The translations under genes were made by a program, and so were the position numbers. Below, piece by piece: positions 31,750 to 41,434 of a DNA stretch of 64,000 nucleotides (within the stretch, counting starts at the first letter, position 1; every line of letters starts with the position of its first letter). Under the pieces are notes generated by a model. That model did no database searches and had not been told where the DNA came from. It worked only from the letters and a program-made list of their open reading frames with translations. Origin of the DNA: Mycolicibacterium palauense. GTDB lineage: Bacteria > Actinomycetota > Actinomycetes > Mycobacteriales > Mycobacteriaceae. The DNA lies in contig NZ_NVQF01000013.1 in NCBI RefSeq assembly GCF_002592005.1, positions 1 to 64,000 of the forward strand, given 5' to 3'.

Positions 31750-32585
31750 TGGCCGCACCGACCGATCACTCCCCGGCGCGGACCGCAACCACCGAAGCCA
31801 CCGACGCGGACGGCCCGGGCCGGCGCCGCATTCCGATCGCCGCAGTCGTGTTGCCGGCGACGGCGTGTGTCGTCGTGCTGTCCCTGTGGGAGATCGCGAC
31901 CCGCACCGGATTCTTCAGCGCCATCATCATGCCGGCGCCCAGCGAGATCGCCGCGGCGCTCTGGGAGATCGCCCGGACCGGCTACTTCTGGTCCGCGACC
32001 TGGGTGACGGTCCAGGAGACGATCTACGGGTTCCTGCTGGGGTGCCTGGGAGCCTGGGTCATCGGCATGGGTATCGGGCTGTCGGTGACCTTCCGGCGCA
32101 TCGTCTATCCCCTCGTCATCGCGTTTCAGAACACGCCACGCGTCGCCCTGGCGCCGGTCTTCCTCGTCTGGTTCGGGTTCGGGCTGACCTCCAAGGTCAT
32201 GATGGCGGCGACGATCTGCTTCTTCCCACTGCTGATCTCCGTGGTGGTCGGCCTGGAGACCGTGGACCGCGACGCCGCGACCCTGTTGAGGTCGATGGGC
32301 GCAAGCCGGTGGCAGATGTACTACAAGCTGAGCCTGCCGTCGTCGCTGCCCTTCTTCTTCGCCGGTCTGAAGACCGCCATGACGCTCGCGCTCACCGGCG
32401 CGATCGTGGCGGAGTTCGCCGGGGCCAGCGAAGGAATGGGGGTGCTGGTGCAGACCTACAATTTCCAGCTCAACGTTGCGCACGGCTTCGCCACGATCTT
32501 CGTCCTGATGGTCATCGGCCTGCTCCTGTACGGCCTGATGGAACTGCTCGACCGCAAGATCGTCTTCTGGCAGGCCGGCCGTTGA
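31749..32585 (+). CDS. ABC transporter permease, NMT1-type importer
   Basis: 278 residues. After a hydrophilic 30-residue N terminus there are about six transmembrane helices with the binding-protein-dependent transport domain; the EAA-type coupling loop reads DAATLLRSMGASRWQMYYKLSLP. Forms the channel of the importer with the two preceding products. Ends 9 bases from the convergent truA. Confidence 0.93.
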   Translation: MAAPTDHSPARTATTEATDADGPGRRRIPIAAVVLPATACVVVLSLWEIATRTGFFSAIIMPAPSEIAAALWEIARTGYFWSATWVTVQETIYGFLLGCLGAWVIGMGIGLSVTFRRIVYPLVIAFQNTPRVALAPVFLVWFGFGLTSKVMMAATICFFPLLISVVVGLETVDRDAATLLRSMGASRWQMYYKLSLPSSLPFFFAGLKTAMTLALTGAIVAEFAGASEGMGVLVQTYNFQLNVAHGFATIFVLMVIGLLLYGLMELLDRKIVFWQAGR

Positions 32586-32594
32586 CCGCCGTGG

Positions 32595-33500
32595 TCATCC
32601 GGATCCGTCGCCGAGATTGCGTACATCGCGCGTCACCGCGTTGCGGGCCGCGAGCTGATCGGCCGGGGGGTAGTCGACCCCCACCAGCGTGAGACCCCGC
32701 GCCGGCGCCGCCGCGAAATCGCTGGAGCGCCGGGTCACCGTGAGCAGGCCGGCGAGCCACTCGGCATCGCGGCGCCGCTCCCCCACCGCCAGCACGGCGC
32801 CCACCAGCGAACGGACCATGTTCCAGCAGAACGCGTCCGCGCTGACGAACGCGGTGACCCGGTCACCGTCACGCACCCAGTCCAGACGTTGCAGGTCGCG
32901 GATGGTGGTAGCCCCCTCACGGTGCCGGCAGAACGCGGCGAAGTCACGCAACCCCACCAGCCGGGCCGAGGCCGCCGACATCGCCGCCACGTCCAGTGGT
33001 CGCGGCCAGGCGGTGACGTAGCGGGCCGCGAACGGGTCGACACCCCATGCGGCCGTGGACAACCGGTAGACGTAATGCCGGCGCAGCGCCGAGAAGCGCG
33101 CGTCGAAACCGTCCGGTGCCCGCACGATCTCGCGGACCCGGACGTCGGCGGGCAGGAACCGGGCCAGCCGGCGCACCAGCGGCGCGAACTCCGCCTCCCC
33201 GGGGCGGGGCCGCCGCGGGTAGGCGTGCGTCAGGGCGTCCACGGGAACGTCGGCATGCGCCACCTGGCCCGTGGCGTGCACCCCGGCGTCGGTGCGTCCC
33301 GCCACACGCACCACCACCGGGACGCGAAAGACCGTCGAGAGCGCCTCCTCGAGGACTCCGGCGACCGTGCGCTGCCCGGCCTGCACCGCCCACCCGGCGA
33401 ACTCGGTCCCGTCGTAGGCGATGTCGAACCGGAGCCGGGTCGTCTCCTCACCCGGGGAGGAAAAATGATCATGCCCGCCACCGGATTCGGAGGCGGGCAT
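32595..33500 (-). CDS. truA: tRNA pseudouridine synthase TruA
   Basis: About 301 residues. The catalytic Asp is in [13 protein letters not shown]; other conserved blocks are [41 protein letters not shown] and [13 protein letters not shown]. It isomerises uridines 38-40 of tRNA anticodon arms. In this frame the last ATG before the conserved core is at 33500, which lies inside the right arm of the strong terminator hairpin after rplQ; no ATG, GTG or TTG is seen between it and the core. Expression therefore needs read-through or an unusual start. Confidence 0.93.
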   Translation of the reverse strand: MPASESGGGHDHFSSPGEETTRLRFDIAYDGTEFAGWAVQAGQRTVAGVLEEALSTVFRVPVVVRVAGRTDAGVHATGQVAHADVPVDALTHAYPRRPRPGEAEFAPLVRRLARFLPADVRVREIVRAPDGFDARFSALRRHYVYRLSTAAWGVDPFAARYVTAWPRPLDVAAMSAASARLVGLRDFAAFCRHREGATTIRDLQRLDWVRDGDRVTAFVSADAFCWNMVRSLVGAVLAVGERRRDAEWLAGLLTVTRRSSDFAAAPARGLTLVGVDYPPADQLAARNAVTRDVRNLGDGSG

Positions 33501-33505
33501 GATCA
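33461..33505 (-). terminator. Intrinsic terminator of the ribosomal/rpoA operon
   Basis: A perfect 14-bp stem, TGATCATGCCCGCC (33466-33479) and GGCGGGCATGATCA (33492-33505), with a 12-base loop. On the minus strand it is followed directly by five T (33465-33461). It starts 11 bases after the rplQ stop. U-tailed terminators this strong are uncommon in mycobacteria. Confidence 0.9.
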
Positions 33506-33516
33506 CAGCGTCGTCG

Positions 33517-34092
33517 CTAGGACTTCGTGTCATCCTCGGCACTGCCGGGCTCGGCAACCTCGGGGGCCTCGACCTCAGCCGCCTCGGCGGCTTCGGCGGT
33601 CTGGGCGTCGGCGATCGCCTCGTCCTCGGCCTGCACCTCGGCGACGGGCGTCTCCTCCACCGGAGCCTCGGCGACCGGGGCGGCCTCCTGCGATGCCGCC
33701 ACCCGACGGGCCCGATCCGCTTCGGAGGTGACCGTCTTCTCCCGCACCAGCTCGATCACCGCCATCGGGGCGTTGTCGCCCTTGCGGTTCTCGACCTTGA
33801 TGATGCGGGTGTAGCCGCCGTTGCGGTCGGAGTAGAACGGTCCGATCTCGGCGAACAGGGTGTGCACGACATCCTTGTCGCGGATCTTCTTCATCACCTC
33901 ACGCCGGTTGTGCAGCGTGCCCTTCTTGGCGTGGGTGATGAGCTTCTCCGCGTACGGCCGCAGCGCCCGGGCCTTCGGCTCGGTGGTCTTGATTCGGCCG
34001 TGCTCGAACAGCGAGGTGGCCAGGTTGGCCAGCAGCGCCTTCTGGTGCGAGGACGACCCGCCGAGGCGAGGGCCCTTGGATGGCTTGGGCAT
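33517..34092 (-). CDS. rplQ: 50S ribosomal protein L17
   Basis: 191 residues. Residues 1-120 are the conserved L17 body ([46 protein letters not shown]). A 70-residue Ala/Glu/Pro-rich acidic tail follows, the mycobacterial-type extension. Last gene of the infA-to-rplQ operon, 59 bases after rpoA, and followed by a strong terminator. Confidence 0.97.
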   Translation of the reverse strand: MPKPSKGPRLGGSSSHQKALLANLATSLFEHGRIKTTEPKARALRPYAEKLITHAKKGTLHNRREVMKKIRDKDVVHTLFAEIGPFYSDRNGGYTRIIKVENRKGDNAPMAVIELVREKTVTSEADRARRVAASQEAAPVAEAPVEETPVAEVQAEDEAIADAQTAEAAEAAEVEAPEVAEPGSAEDDTKS

Positions 34093-34151
34093 TGCGACTA
34101 TCTCCTCAATGGGGCCGGTCCCCGTATCAGGTAGGACCGGGACGGTTTCTC

Positions 34152-35291
<1,140 letters not shown>

Positions 35292-35897
35292 TTACTTCGA
35301 GTAGAGCTCGACGATGAGCTGCTCGGTGAGCGGCACGTCGATCTGCGCGCGCTCGGGCAGCTGGTGCACGAGGATGCGCTGACGCTCACCGATGACCTGC
35401 AGCCACCCCGGGATCGGGCGCTCGCCGGCGGTCTGCCGGGCCACCTCGAACGGCAGGGTGTTCAGCGACTTGTCCTTGACGTCGATGATGTCGTACTGCG
35501 ACACCCGGTAGCTGGGGATGTCCACCTTGACACCGTTGACGGTGAAGTGGCCGTGGCTGACCAGCTGGCGGGCCATCCGGCGGGTGCGGGCCAGCCCGGC
35601 GCGGTACACCACGTTGTCCAGCCGGCTCTCCAGGATCTGCAGCAGGTTCTCGCCGGTCTTGCCGGGCTTGCGCACGGCCTCTTCGTAGTAGCGGCGGAAC
35701 TGCTTCTCCAGCACGCCGTAGGTGAAGCGGGCCTTCTGCTTCTCGTGCAGCTGCTGGCGGTATTCGCTCTCCTTGATCCGCGCGCGACCGTGCTGGCCGG
35801 GCGGGTAGGGGCGCTTCTCGAACGACTGGTCGCCACCGACGAGGTCGGTGCCCAGCCGGCGCGACTTGCGGGTCGCGGGTCCGGTGTAACGAGCCAT
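35292..35897 (-). CDS. rpsD: 30S ribosomal protein S4
   Basis: 201 residues, full length. MARYTGPATRKSRRLGTDL at the start and the S4 RNA-binding domain (SRLDNVVYRAGLARTRRMAR, HFTVNGVKVDIPSY) are conserved. S4 binds 16S rRNA early in assembly; in some bacteria it also represses its own operon. Confidence 0.98.
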   Translation of the reverse strand: MARYTGPATRKSRRLGTDLVGGDQSFEKRPYPPGQHGRARIKESEYRQQLHEKQKARFTYGVLEKQFRRYYEEAVRKPGKTGENLLQILESRLDNVVYRAGLARTRRMARQLVSHGHFTVNGVKVDIPSYRVSQYDIIDVKDKSLNTLPFEVARQTAGERPIPGWLQVIGERQRILVHQLPERAQIDVPLTEQLIVELYSK

Positions 35898-35929
35898 CTC
35901 TTACAAACTCCCTCTAGTCCTCTAGACCC

Positions 35930-36337
35930 TTAGACCCGGCGCCGCTTCGGCGGACGGCAACCGTTGTGCGGCTGCGGCGTGACGTCGGAGATCGCACCGA
36001 CCTCCAGGCCGGCGGCCTGCAGCGAGCGGATCGCGGTCTCGCGGCCCGAGCCCGGGCCCTTGACGAACACGTCGACCTTCTTCACGCCGTGCTCCTGCGC
36101 CTTGCGGGCGGCGTTCTCGGCGGCCAGCTGCGCGGCGAACGGGGTCGACTTGCGCGAGCCCTTGAAGCCGACATGACCCGAGGAGGCCCAGGCGATGACG
36201 TTGCCCTGGGGGTCGGTGATCGACACGATGGTGTTGTTGAACGTGCTCTTGATGTGCGCGGCGCCGTGCGGGACGTTCTTCTTCTCGCGACGACGGGCCT
36301 TCTGGCCGCGGGCGCCGGGCTTCTTGGTCGGTGGCAT
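35930..36337 (-). CDS. rpsK: 30S ribosomal protein S11
   Basis: 135 residues, with the S11 core ([65 protein letters not shown]). Three bases separate its start from the rpsM stop, so translation is probably coupled. Confidence 0.98.
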   Translation of the reverse strand: MPPTKKPGARGQKARRREKKNVPHGAAHIKSTFNNTIVSITDPQGNVIAWASSGHVGFKGSRKSTPFAAQLAAENAARKAQEHGVKKVDVFVKGPGSGRETAIRSLQAAGLEVGAISDVTPQPHNGCRPPKRRRV

Positions 36338-36340
36338 GTC

Positions 36341-36715
36341 TTACCTGGCCTTCTTCTTGCCGGCGATGGTCTTCTTGGGGCCCTTGCGGGTGCGCGCATT
36401 GGTCTTGGTGCGCTGGCCGCGGACGGGCAGGCCCCGGCGGTGCCGCAGGCCCTGGTAGCAGCCGATCTCGATCTTGCGGCGGATGTCGGCCTGCACCTCG
36501 CGGCGCAGGTCGCCCTCGACCTTGAGATTGGCCTCGATGTAGTCACGCAGCTGGGTCAGCTGGTCATCGGTGAGGTCCTTGCTGCGCTGGTCCCGGTCGA
36601 TGCCGGTCGCGGCCAGGATCTCCTGGGAACGGGTACGGCCGACGCCGTAGATATAGGTCAACGCGATCTCCATGCGCTTGTCGCGCGGGAGGTCGACGCC
36701 CACTAGACGTGCCAT
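36341..36715 (-). CDS. rpsM: 30S ribosomal protein S13
   Basis: 124 residues. [20 protein letters not shown] start, [17 protein letters not shown] helix-hairpin and the basic tail [19 protein letters not shown] are typical. It contacts both subunits at the ribosomal head. A 198-base spacer with two hairpins separates it from rpmJ. Confidence 0.98.
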   Translation of the reverse strand: MARLVGVDLPRDKRMEIALTYIYGVGRTRSQEILAATGIDRDQRSKDLTDDQLTQLRDYIEANLKVEGDLRREVQADIRRKIEIGCYQGLRHRRGLPVRGQRTKTNARTRKGPKKTIAGKKKAR

Positions 36716-36763
36716 CAGGCAGTGTTTCCTTACTTCATCGCGGAGGTCTGGTCCCAGTCCGTT

Positions 36764-36799
36764 CCCGCCTGTTCGCGGGGTCCGGCCTCCGTGCCGGAC
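36764..36799 (-). other. Two small hairpins in the rpmJ-rpsM spacer
   Basis: Stems CCCGC/GCGGG (36764-36768 with 36775-36779) and GTCCGGC/GCCGGAC (36780-36786 with 36793-36799) lie back to back in the 198-base spacer. No gene is apparent in the spacer. They could form part of the rpsM leader or an attenuator. Confidence 0.4.
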
Positions 36800-36913
36800 G
36801 TGTGCGAGCAGCGCTGAATCGTCTTGGTGGCGCTGACGCGCCGGCTGCTCAGTGGATCTGGGAGTTCATCATTCAGTTGTCTCGGGTGCTGCTCGGCGCT
36901 CGCCGCGCGGGGA

Positions 36914-37027
36914 CTAGCCCTGGCGCTGCTTGTGGCGCGGATCGGAGCAGATCACCATGACCCGCCCATGCCGGCGGATCACCCTGCACTTGTCGCAGAT
37001 CGGCTTGACGCTCGGGTTCACCTTCAC
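36914..37027 (-). CDS. rpmJ: 50S ribosomal protein L36 (zinc-binding form)
   Basis: 37 residues, starting at GTG. The zinc knuckle C11DKC14 ... C27SDPRH32 is complete, so this is the C+ paralogue rather than a zinc-independent one. Follows infA by 46 bases. Too short for most gene callers but unmistakable. Confidence 0.96.
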
Positions 37028-37073
37028 GGCTGTATCGATCCTGTTCTTGTCGGTAGGGGTGGATAAACGGGCG

Positions 37074-37295
37074 TTACTTGTACCGGTACACGATGCGGCC
37101 CCGGGACAGGTCGTAGGGAGACAGCTCCACCACGACGCGGTCCTCGGGCAGGATGCGGATGTAGTGCTGCCGCATCTTGCCGCTGATATGGGCGAGCACC
37201 TTGTGGCCGTTCTCCAGCTCAATGCGGAACATCGCATTGGGCAGGGGCTCGACCACGCGGCCCTCGACCTCTATGGCACCGTCTTTCTTGGCCAT
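37074..37295 (-). CDS. infA: Translation initiation factor IF-1
   Basis: 73 residues, an S1/OB-fold: [60 protein letters not shown]. First gene of the leftward operon infA-rpmJ-rpsM-rpsK-rpsD-rpoA-rplQ. Confidence 0.98.
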
Positions 37296-37626
37296 TACTT
37301 TCCGGCGATCCTTAGTTTCTGGTTACGTATCTGGTCTTCACGTGTTCTGTTCGAGTGCGTGACGCCCTGTTCTCGGCGCAGCCTTCGCTCCGACTTCACA
37401 AACGTGGACCGGGCGTCAGGAATTTCCGACACATCCGGATTCCAGAACTGGCACGCAAAGAGCCGGCGCGGCGACCGCACCGTTGGTCTACGATACCCGC
37501 TTCCCGCTCAGGCTCCAAAACCGCCGAGACCCCTCGCCGCGGAGGTGCAAGGATCACACTGGCATGGCGCCGACGGCGCACCGCGGGACCGCGGCGCGCG
37601 GCCTGCACGAGTCTGAGGGGGGTCGG
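37296..37626. other. 331-bp divergent gap between infA and the NfeD-like gene
   Basis: No gene is supported here. On the infA side it is AT-richer than average (37300-37345). It must hold the promoter of the ribosomal operon and that of the NfeD/flotillin pair. A purine-rich GAGGGGGG (about 37615-37622) precedes the NfeD-like GTG. Confidence 0.7.
37490..37518 (-). promoter_or_regulatory. Candidate promoter of the infA operon
   Basis: On the minus strand TTGGAG (37518-37513), 17 bases, TATCGT (37495-37490). This would give a leader of about 190 bases before infA. Confidence 0.35.
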
Positions 37627-38148
37627 GTGACGGTCGTCTATCTTGGCCTGTTCGCCGTGGGCGGTATCGGCGTGCTGGCCGCGCTGCTGCTGACCGATTT
37701 CGACGTCGGTCACGCCGATGTCGGCCATTCCCTGCAGGGCATGCCCTTCCTGAGCCTGACCAGCCTGTCCGCCGGCCTGCTCGGCGCGGGCACCGGCGGG
37801 CTGGTCAGCGGCTGGAGCGGACTGGGCGGCCTCGGTGCCGGCGTGATCGCGGCGGTGTCGGGACTGGCGCTGATCCTGGCCCTACAGGGGCTGCTGCTGC
37901 CCTATCTGCGCCGGCAGGAGGCCAACTCCCACCGCGGCCGCTCCTCCTATATCGGGCTGCTGGGCACCGTCACCCTGGAGGTCCCCGCCGGCGGCTGGGG
38001 TGAGGTCGCCTTCGTCGACGCCGAGGGCAACCGGGTGCGCTCCCGGGCCGTCAGCGCCGAGACCGCGCCACTGAGCAAGTCCACCCGCGTCTACATCGCC
38101 GACGTCGACGCCGACTACGTCCACGTCGTCGCAGTTCCCGAACCCTGA
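37627..38148 (+). CDS. NfeD-family membrane protein (YuaF-like)
   Basis: 173 residues. An N-terminal transmembrane helix, two or three more hydrophobic segments up to about residue 95 (the middle is Gly/Leu-rich), then a cytosolic OB-fold (SYIGLLGTVTLEVPAGGWGE ... VYIADVDADYVHVVAVPEP). Size and order match B. subtilis YuaF, which sits beside flotillin FloT; the two act in lipid-domain organisation. The flotillin gene follows after 27 bases. Confidence 0.85.
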   Translation: MTVVYLGLFAVGGIGVLAALLLTDFDVGHADVGHSLQGMPFLSLTSLSAGLLGAGTGGLVSGWSGLGGLGAGVIAAVSGLALILALQGLLLPYLRRQEANSHRGRSSYIGLLGTVTLEVPAGGWGEVAFVDAEGNRVRSRAVSAETAPLSKSTRVYIADVDADYVHVVAVPEP

Positions 38149-38175
38149 TCCCCCGGCCGCCCCGAAAGGTCCGAC

Positions 38176-39654
38176 ATGTCCACGCTGATGATCGCCGTCC
38201 TGGTCACCGTCGCCGCGCTGCTGTTGTTCGTCGCGCTGCCGCTGATCTACGTGAAGAACTACATCAAGGTCCCGCCCAATGAGGTCGCGGTCTTCACCGG
38301 CCGCGGCACCCCCAAGGTGGTCCGCGGCGGAGCCCGGTTCCGGATGCCCGGCATCGAACGCGTCGACATCATGACGCTGGAACCGTTCAACGTCAGCATC
38401 AACCTGCAGAACGCGCTGTCGCACAACGGCGTGCCGGTCAACGTCGAGGCGGTGGGCCTGGTGCGGGTCGGTTCGGCCGACGAGGCGGTGCAGACCGCCG
38501 TGCAGCGCTTCCTGACCTCCGACCTCAACGAGCTGCGCCGCCAGATCAACGAGATCCTGGCCGGCAGCCTGCGCGGTATCACCGCCACCATGACCGTCGA
38601 GGACCTCAACTCCAACCGCGACGCCATGGCCCGCAACGTCGTCGAGGAGGCCGGCTCCGATCTGGCCCGCATCGGTATGGAGGTCGACGTCCTCAAGATC
38701 GCCGGCATCTCCGACCACAACGGCTACCTGGAGTCGCTGGGTCAGCGGCGCATCGCCGAGGTGAAACGCGACGCCGCGGTCGGCACCGCCGAGGCCGAAC
38801 GCGACGCCCAGATCCGCTCGGCCAAGGCCCGCCAGGAGGGCTCGGTCGCCCAGGCCGAGGCCGACACCGCGATCGCCACGGCCAACCAGCGCCGCGACGT
38901 CGAACTGGCCCGGCTGCGCGCCCAGACCGAGGCCGAGAACGCCCAGGCCGACCAGGCCGGGCCGCTGGCCAACGCCCGCGCCCAGAAGGACGTCGGCATC
39001 GCCACCGAGCAGGCCGAGGCCGCCCGCGTGCAGGCCCGCATCGAGGTGGAGCAGCGCCGGGCCGAACAGGCCCAGGCCGCGCTGCAGGCCGACGTGATCG
39101 CTCCCGCCGAGGCGCAGCGGCAGGCCGACATCGCCCGCGCCGAGGGCCAGCGTCAGGCCACCATCCTGGCCGGGCAGGCCGAGGCCGACGCGCGCAAGGC
39201 GGCCGCCGACGCGCTGCGTGTCGAGCGGCAGGCCGAAGCCGACGGCGTCAAGGCCCGGCTGGTGGCCGAGGCGGCCGGCAAGAAGGAGGTCGCCGTGGCG
39301 CTGAACAGCTACAGCCCCGACGCCGCCCGGCTGCTGATGCTGCCCGACGTGCTGGCATCCGTGGTCAAGGCCACCGAGGCCGCCGCGATGCCGCTGGGCG
39401 AGATCGAGCGGCTGTCGATCATCGGCGGTGCCGGCGACGCCCAGGACGCCGTCGGCGGCATGCTCGGCGTCGGCCCGCTGGCGGTGGCCAAGATCGTCGA
39501 GGCGCTGCGGACCTCCGGAATCGATGTGGCGGCGCTGCTGAGCCCCGATTCCGGCAACACCGGCAACACCGGCAACACCGACGGCCACACCGGCAACACC
39601 GTCGGCGGCGGTGCGCCCACCGACATCGCCGGGCCGGTTTCGCCCACCGAATAA
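38176..39654 (+). CDS. Flotillin-like SPFH/band-7 membrane protein
   Basis: 492 residues. N-terminal membrane segment (LMIAVLVTVAALLLFVALPL), SPFH domain (about 30-190), then a 200-residue Ala/Glu/Gln/Arg-rich coiled coil with AEA-type repeats typical of flotillins, and a C-terminal oligomerisation region. The tail has a GNT repeat (GGCAACACC units at 39553-39579 and again at 39592). Flotillins form membrane microdomains. AAAGG precedes the ATG. Confidence 0.92.
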   Translation: MSTLMIAVLVTVAALLLFVALPLIYVKNYIKVPPNEVAVFTGRGTPKVVRGGARFRMPGIERVDIMTLEPFNVSINLQNALSHNGVPVNVEAVGLVRVGSADEAVQTAVQRFLTSDLNELRRQINEILAGSLRGITATMTVEDLNSNRDAMARNVVEEAGSDLARIGMEVDVLKIAGISDHNGYLESLGQRRIAEVKRDAAVGTAEAERDAQIRSAKARQEGSVAQAEADTAIATANQRRDVELARLRAQTEAENAQADQAGPLANARAQKDVGIATEQAEAARVQARIEVEQRRAEQAQAALQADVIAPAEAQRQADIARAEGQRQATILAGQAEADARKAAADALRVERQAEADGVKARLVAEAAGKKEVAVALNSYSPDAARLLMLPDVLASVVKATEAAAMPLGEIERLSIIGGAGDAQDAVGGMLGVGPLAVAKIVEALRTSGIDVAALLSPDSGNTGNTGNTDGHTGNTVGGGAPTDIAGPVSPTE

Positions 39655-39708
39655 CCACCCCGAATCCGGGCCGCGGCCGGTCGGCCGGTGGGCGCATACT
39701 TACAGGCG

Positions 39709-41385
39709 ATGTCAGCCTCCGACGAGCGGGCCCGCTCGCACCCCCGCAAACCGGTCATCCTCACCGTCGATGACGACCCCGCGGTGTCCCGCGCGGTGGC
39801 CCGCGACCTGCGTCGCCACTACGGCGAGAACTTCCGCATCGTGCGCGCCGAATCCGGCCCGGACGCGCTGGAAACGCTCAACGAGCTCAAGCTGCGGGGC
39901 GAGACGGTCGCGGTCTTCGTCGCCGACTACCGGATGCCGCAGATGAGCGGGATCGAGTTCCTCGAAGAGGCGATGGACATCTTCCCGATGGCCCGCCGGG
40001 TGCTGCTGACCGCCTACGCCGACACCCACGCGGCCATCGACGCGATCAACGTCGTGGACCTCGACCACTACCTCCTCAAGCCGTGGGATCCCCCGGAGGA
40101 GAAGCTCTACCCGGTGATCGACGCGCTGATCGACGCGTGGCGTGCCACCGGCGACCGGGCCATCCCGCACACCAAGATCATCGGGCACCCGTGGAATGCC
40201 CGGTCCTCGGAGGTGCGCGAGTTCCTGGCCCGCAACCGCCTCTTCTACACCTGGTTCCGCGCCGACGAGGCCAAGGGCCGCCAGCTGCTGGACGCCGCGG
40301 GGCTCGACGGGCTGACGCTTCCGGTGGTCATCACCGAGCAGGGCGAGACGCTGGTCGAACCGACCGACGCCGAGCTGGCGGCCACCCTGGGCCTGACCAC
40401 CACCCCGGCCGAGGACTTCTATGACCTGGTGGTCATCGGCGGCGGCCCGGCGGGCCTGGCCGCCGCGGTCTACGGCGCCTCGGAGGGACTCAAGACCGTC
40501 CTGATCGAACGGACCGCCACCGGCGGGCAGGCCGGGCAGAGCTCCCGCATCGAGAACTACCTGGGCTTCCCCGACGGCCTGTCGGGCGCCCAGCTCGCCG
40601 AGCGGGCCCGTCGGCAGGCCGAGAAGTTCGACGCCGAGCTGATCACCGCGGCCGAGGCGGTCAGCCTGGAGGTCGACGGGTCGGCACGCACGGTGCACCT
40701 CTCCGACGGGCGCGCCATCGGGGCGCGGGCGGTGATCCTGGCCATGGGCGTCGAATACCGCCAGCTGCCCGCCGACGGCTGCGCCCCGCTGACCGGGGCC
40801 GGCGTCTACTACGGCGCGGCCGTCTCGGTGGCCACCGACTGCGACGGTGACGACGTGTTCGTCGTCGGCGGCGCCAACTCCGCCGGCCAGGCCGCGATGT
40901 ACCTCTCGCGGACGGCCAGGTCGGTGACCATCGTCATCCGCCGCACCCTGGAGGACTCGATGTCCTACTACCTGATCCAGCAGATCAGGGCCAACGAGCG
41001 GATCAAGGAGATGCCGCACACCGTGGTCCACGCGGTCACCGGCAATGGCCACCTGGAACGGATCTGCCTGGAGAACACCCAGACCGGTGCGCGCGAGGAC
41101 CACGACTGCGGGCGGATGTTCATCTTCATCGGCGCCGAGCCCCGCACCGAGTGGCTCGACGGCGTCGTGGCCCGCGACGACAAGGGTTTCATCCTGTCCG
41201 GTCCGGACCTGCGCGAGGTCACCGGGTGGACCCTGGACCGCCCGCCGCACCACCTGGAAACAAGTGTGCCGGGTGTTTTTGTTGCAGGAGACGTCCGGGC
41301 CGAGTCGGCCAAACGCGTCGCGGCGGCCGTCGGCGAAGGATCGATGGCGGTGATGCTGGTCCACCGGTATCTGGACGAGGCGTAA
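39709..41385 (+). CDS. Response regulator-thioredoxin reductase-like fusion
   Basis: 558 residues in three parts. A receiver domain (1-130) has the phosphoacceptor D73 (FVADYRMPQMSG) and acidic D21-D-D. A middle glutaredoxin-like part (about 150-225) has WNARSSEVREFL where redox cysteines would be expected. A flavoprotein domain (about 240-558) has FAD motif IGGGPAGLAAAVYG and NAD motif VVGGANSAGQAA, but the thioredoxin-reductase CxxC is replaced (GVYYGAAVSVATDC), so it cannot work as a classical thioredoxin reductase. A CATACT -10 lies 8 bases before the ATG, suggesting a leaderless start. The partner kinase follows 49 bases on. Confidence 0.9.
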   Translation: MSASDERARSHPRKPVILTVDDDPAVSRAVARDLRRHYGENFRIVRAESGPDALETLNELKLRGETVAVFVADYRMPQMSGIEFLEEAMDIFPMARRVLLTAYADTHAAIDAINVVDLDHYLLKPWDPPEEKLYPVIDALIDAWRATGDRAIPHTKIIGHPWNARSSEVREFLARNRLFYTWFRADEAKGRQLLDAAGLDGLTLPVVITEQGETLVEPTDAELAATLGLTTTPAEDFYDLVVIGGGPAGLAAAVYGASEGLKTVLIERTATGGQAGQSSRIENYLGFPDGLSGAQLAERARRQAEKFDAELITAAEAVSLEVDGSARTVHLSDGRAIGARAVILAMGVEYRQLPADGCAPLTGAGVYYGAAVSVATDCDGDDVFVVGGANSAGQAAMYLSRTARSVTIVIRRTLEDSMSYYLIQQIRANERIKEMPHTVVHAVTGNGHLERICLENTQTGAREDHDCGRMFIFIGAEPRTEWLDGVVARDDKGFILSGPDLREVTGWTLDRPPHHLETSVPGVFVAGDVRAESAKRVAAAVGEGSMAVMLVHRYLDEA

Positions 41386-41434
41386 GCGCACCGGCGGAAG
41401 GCTCCGCCGGCGGACTTGAGGAGAGACAACAGTC

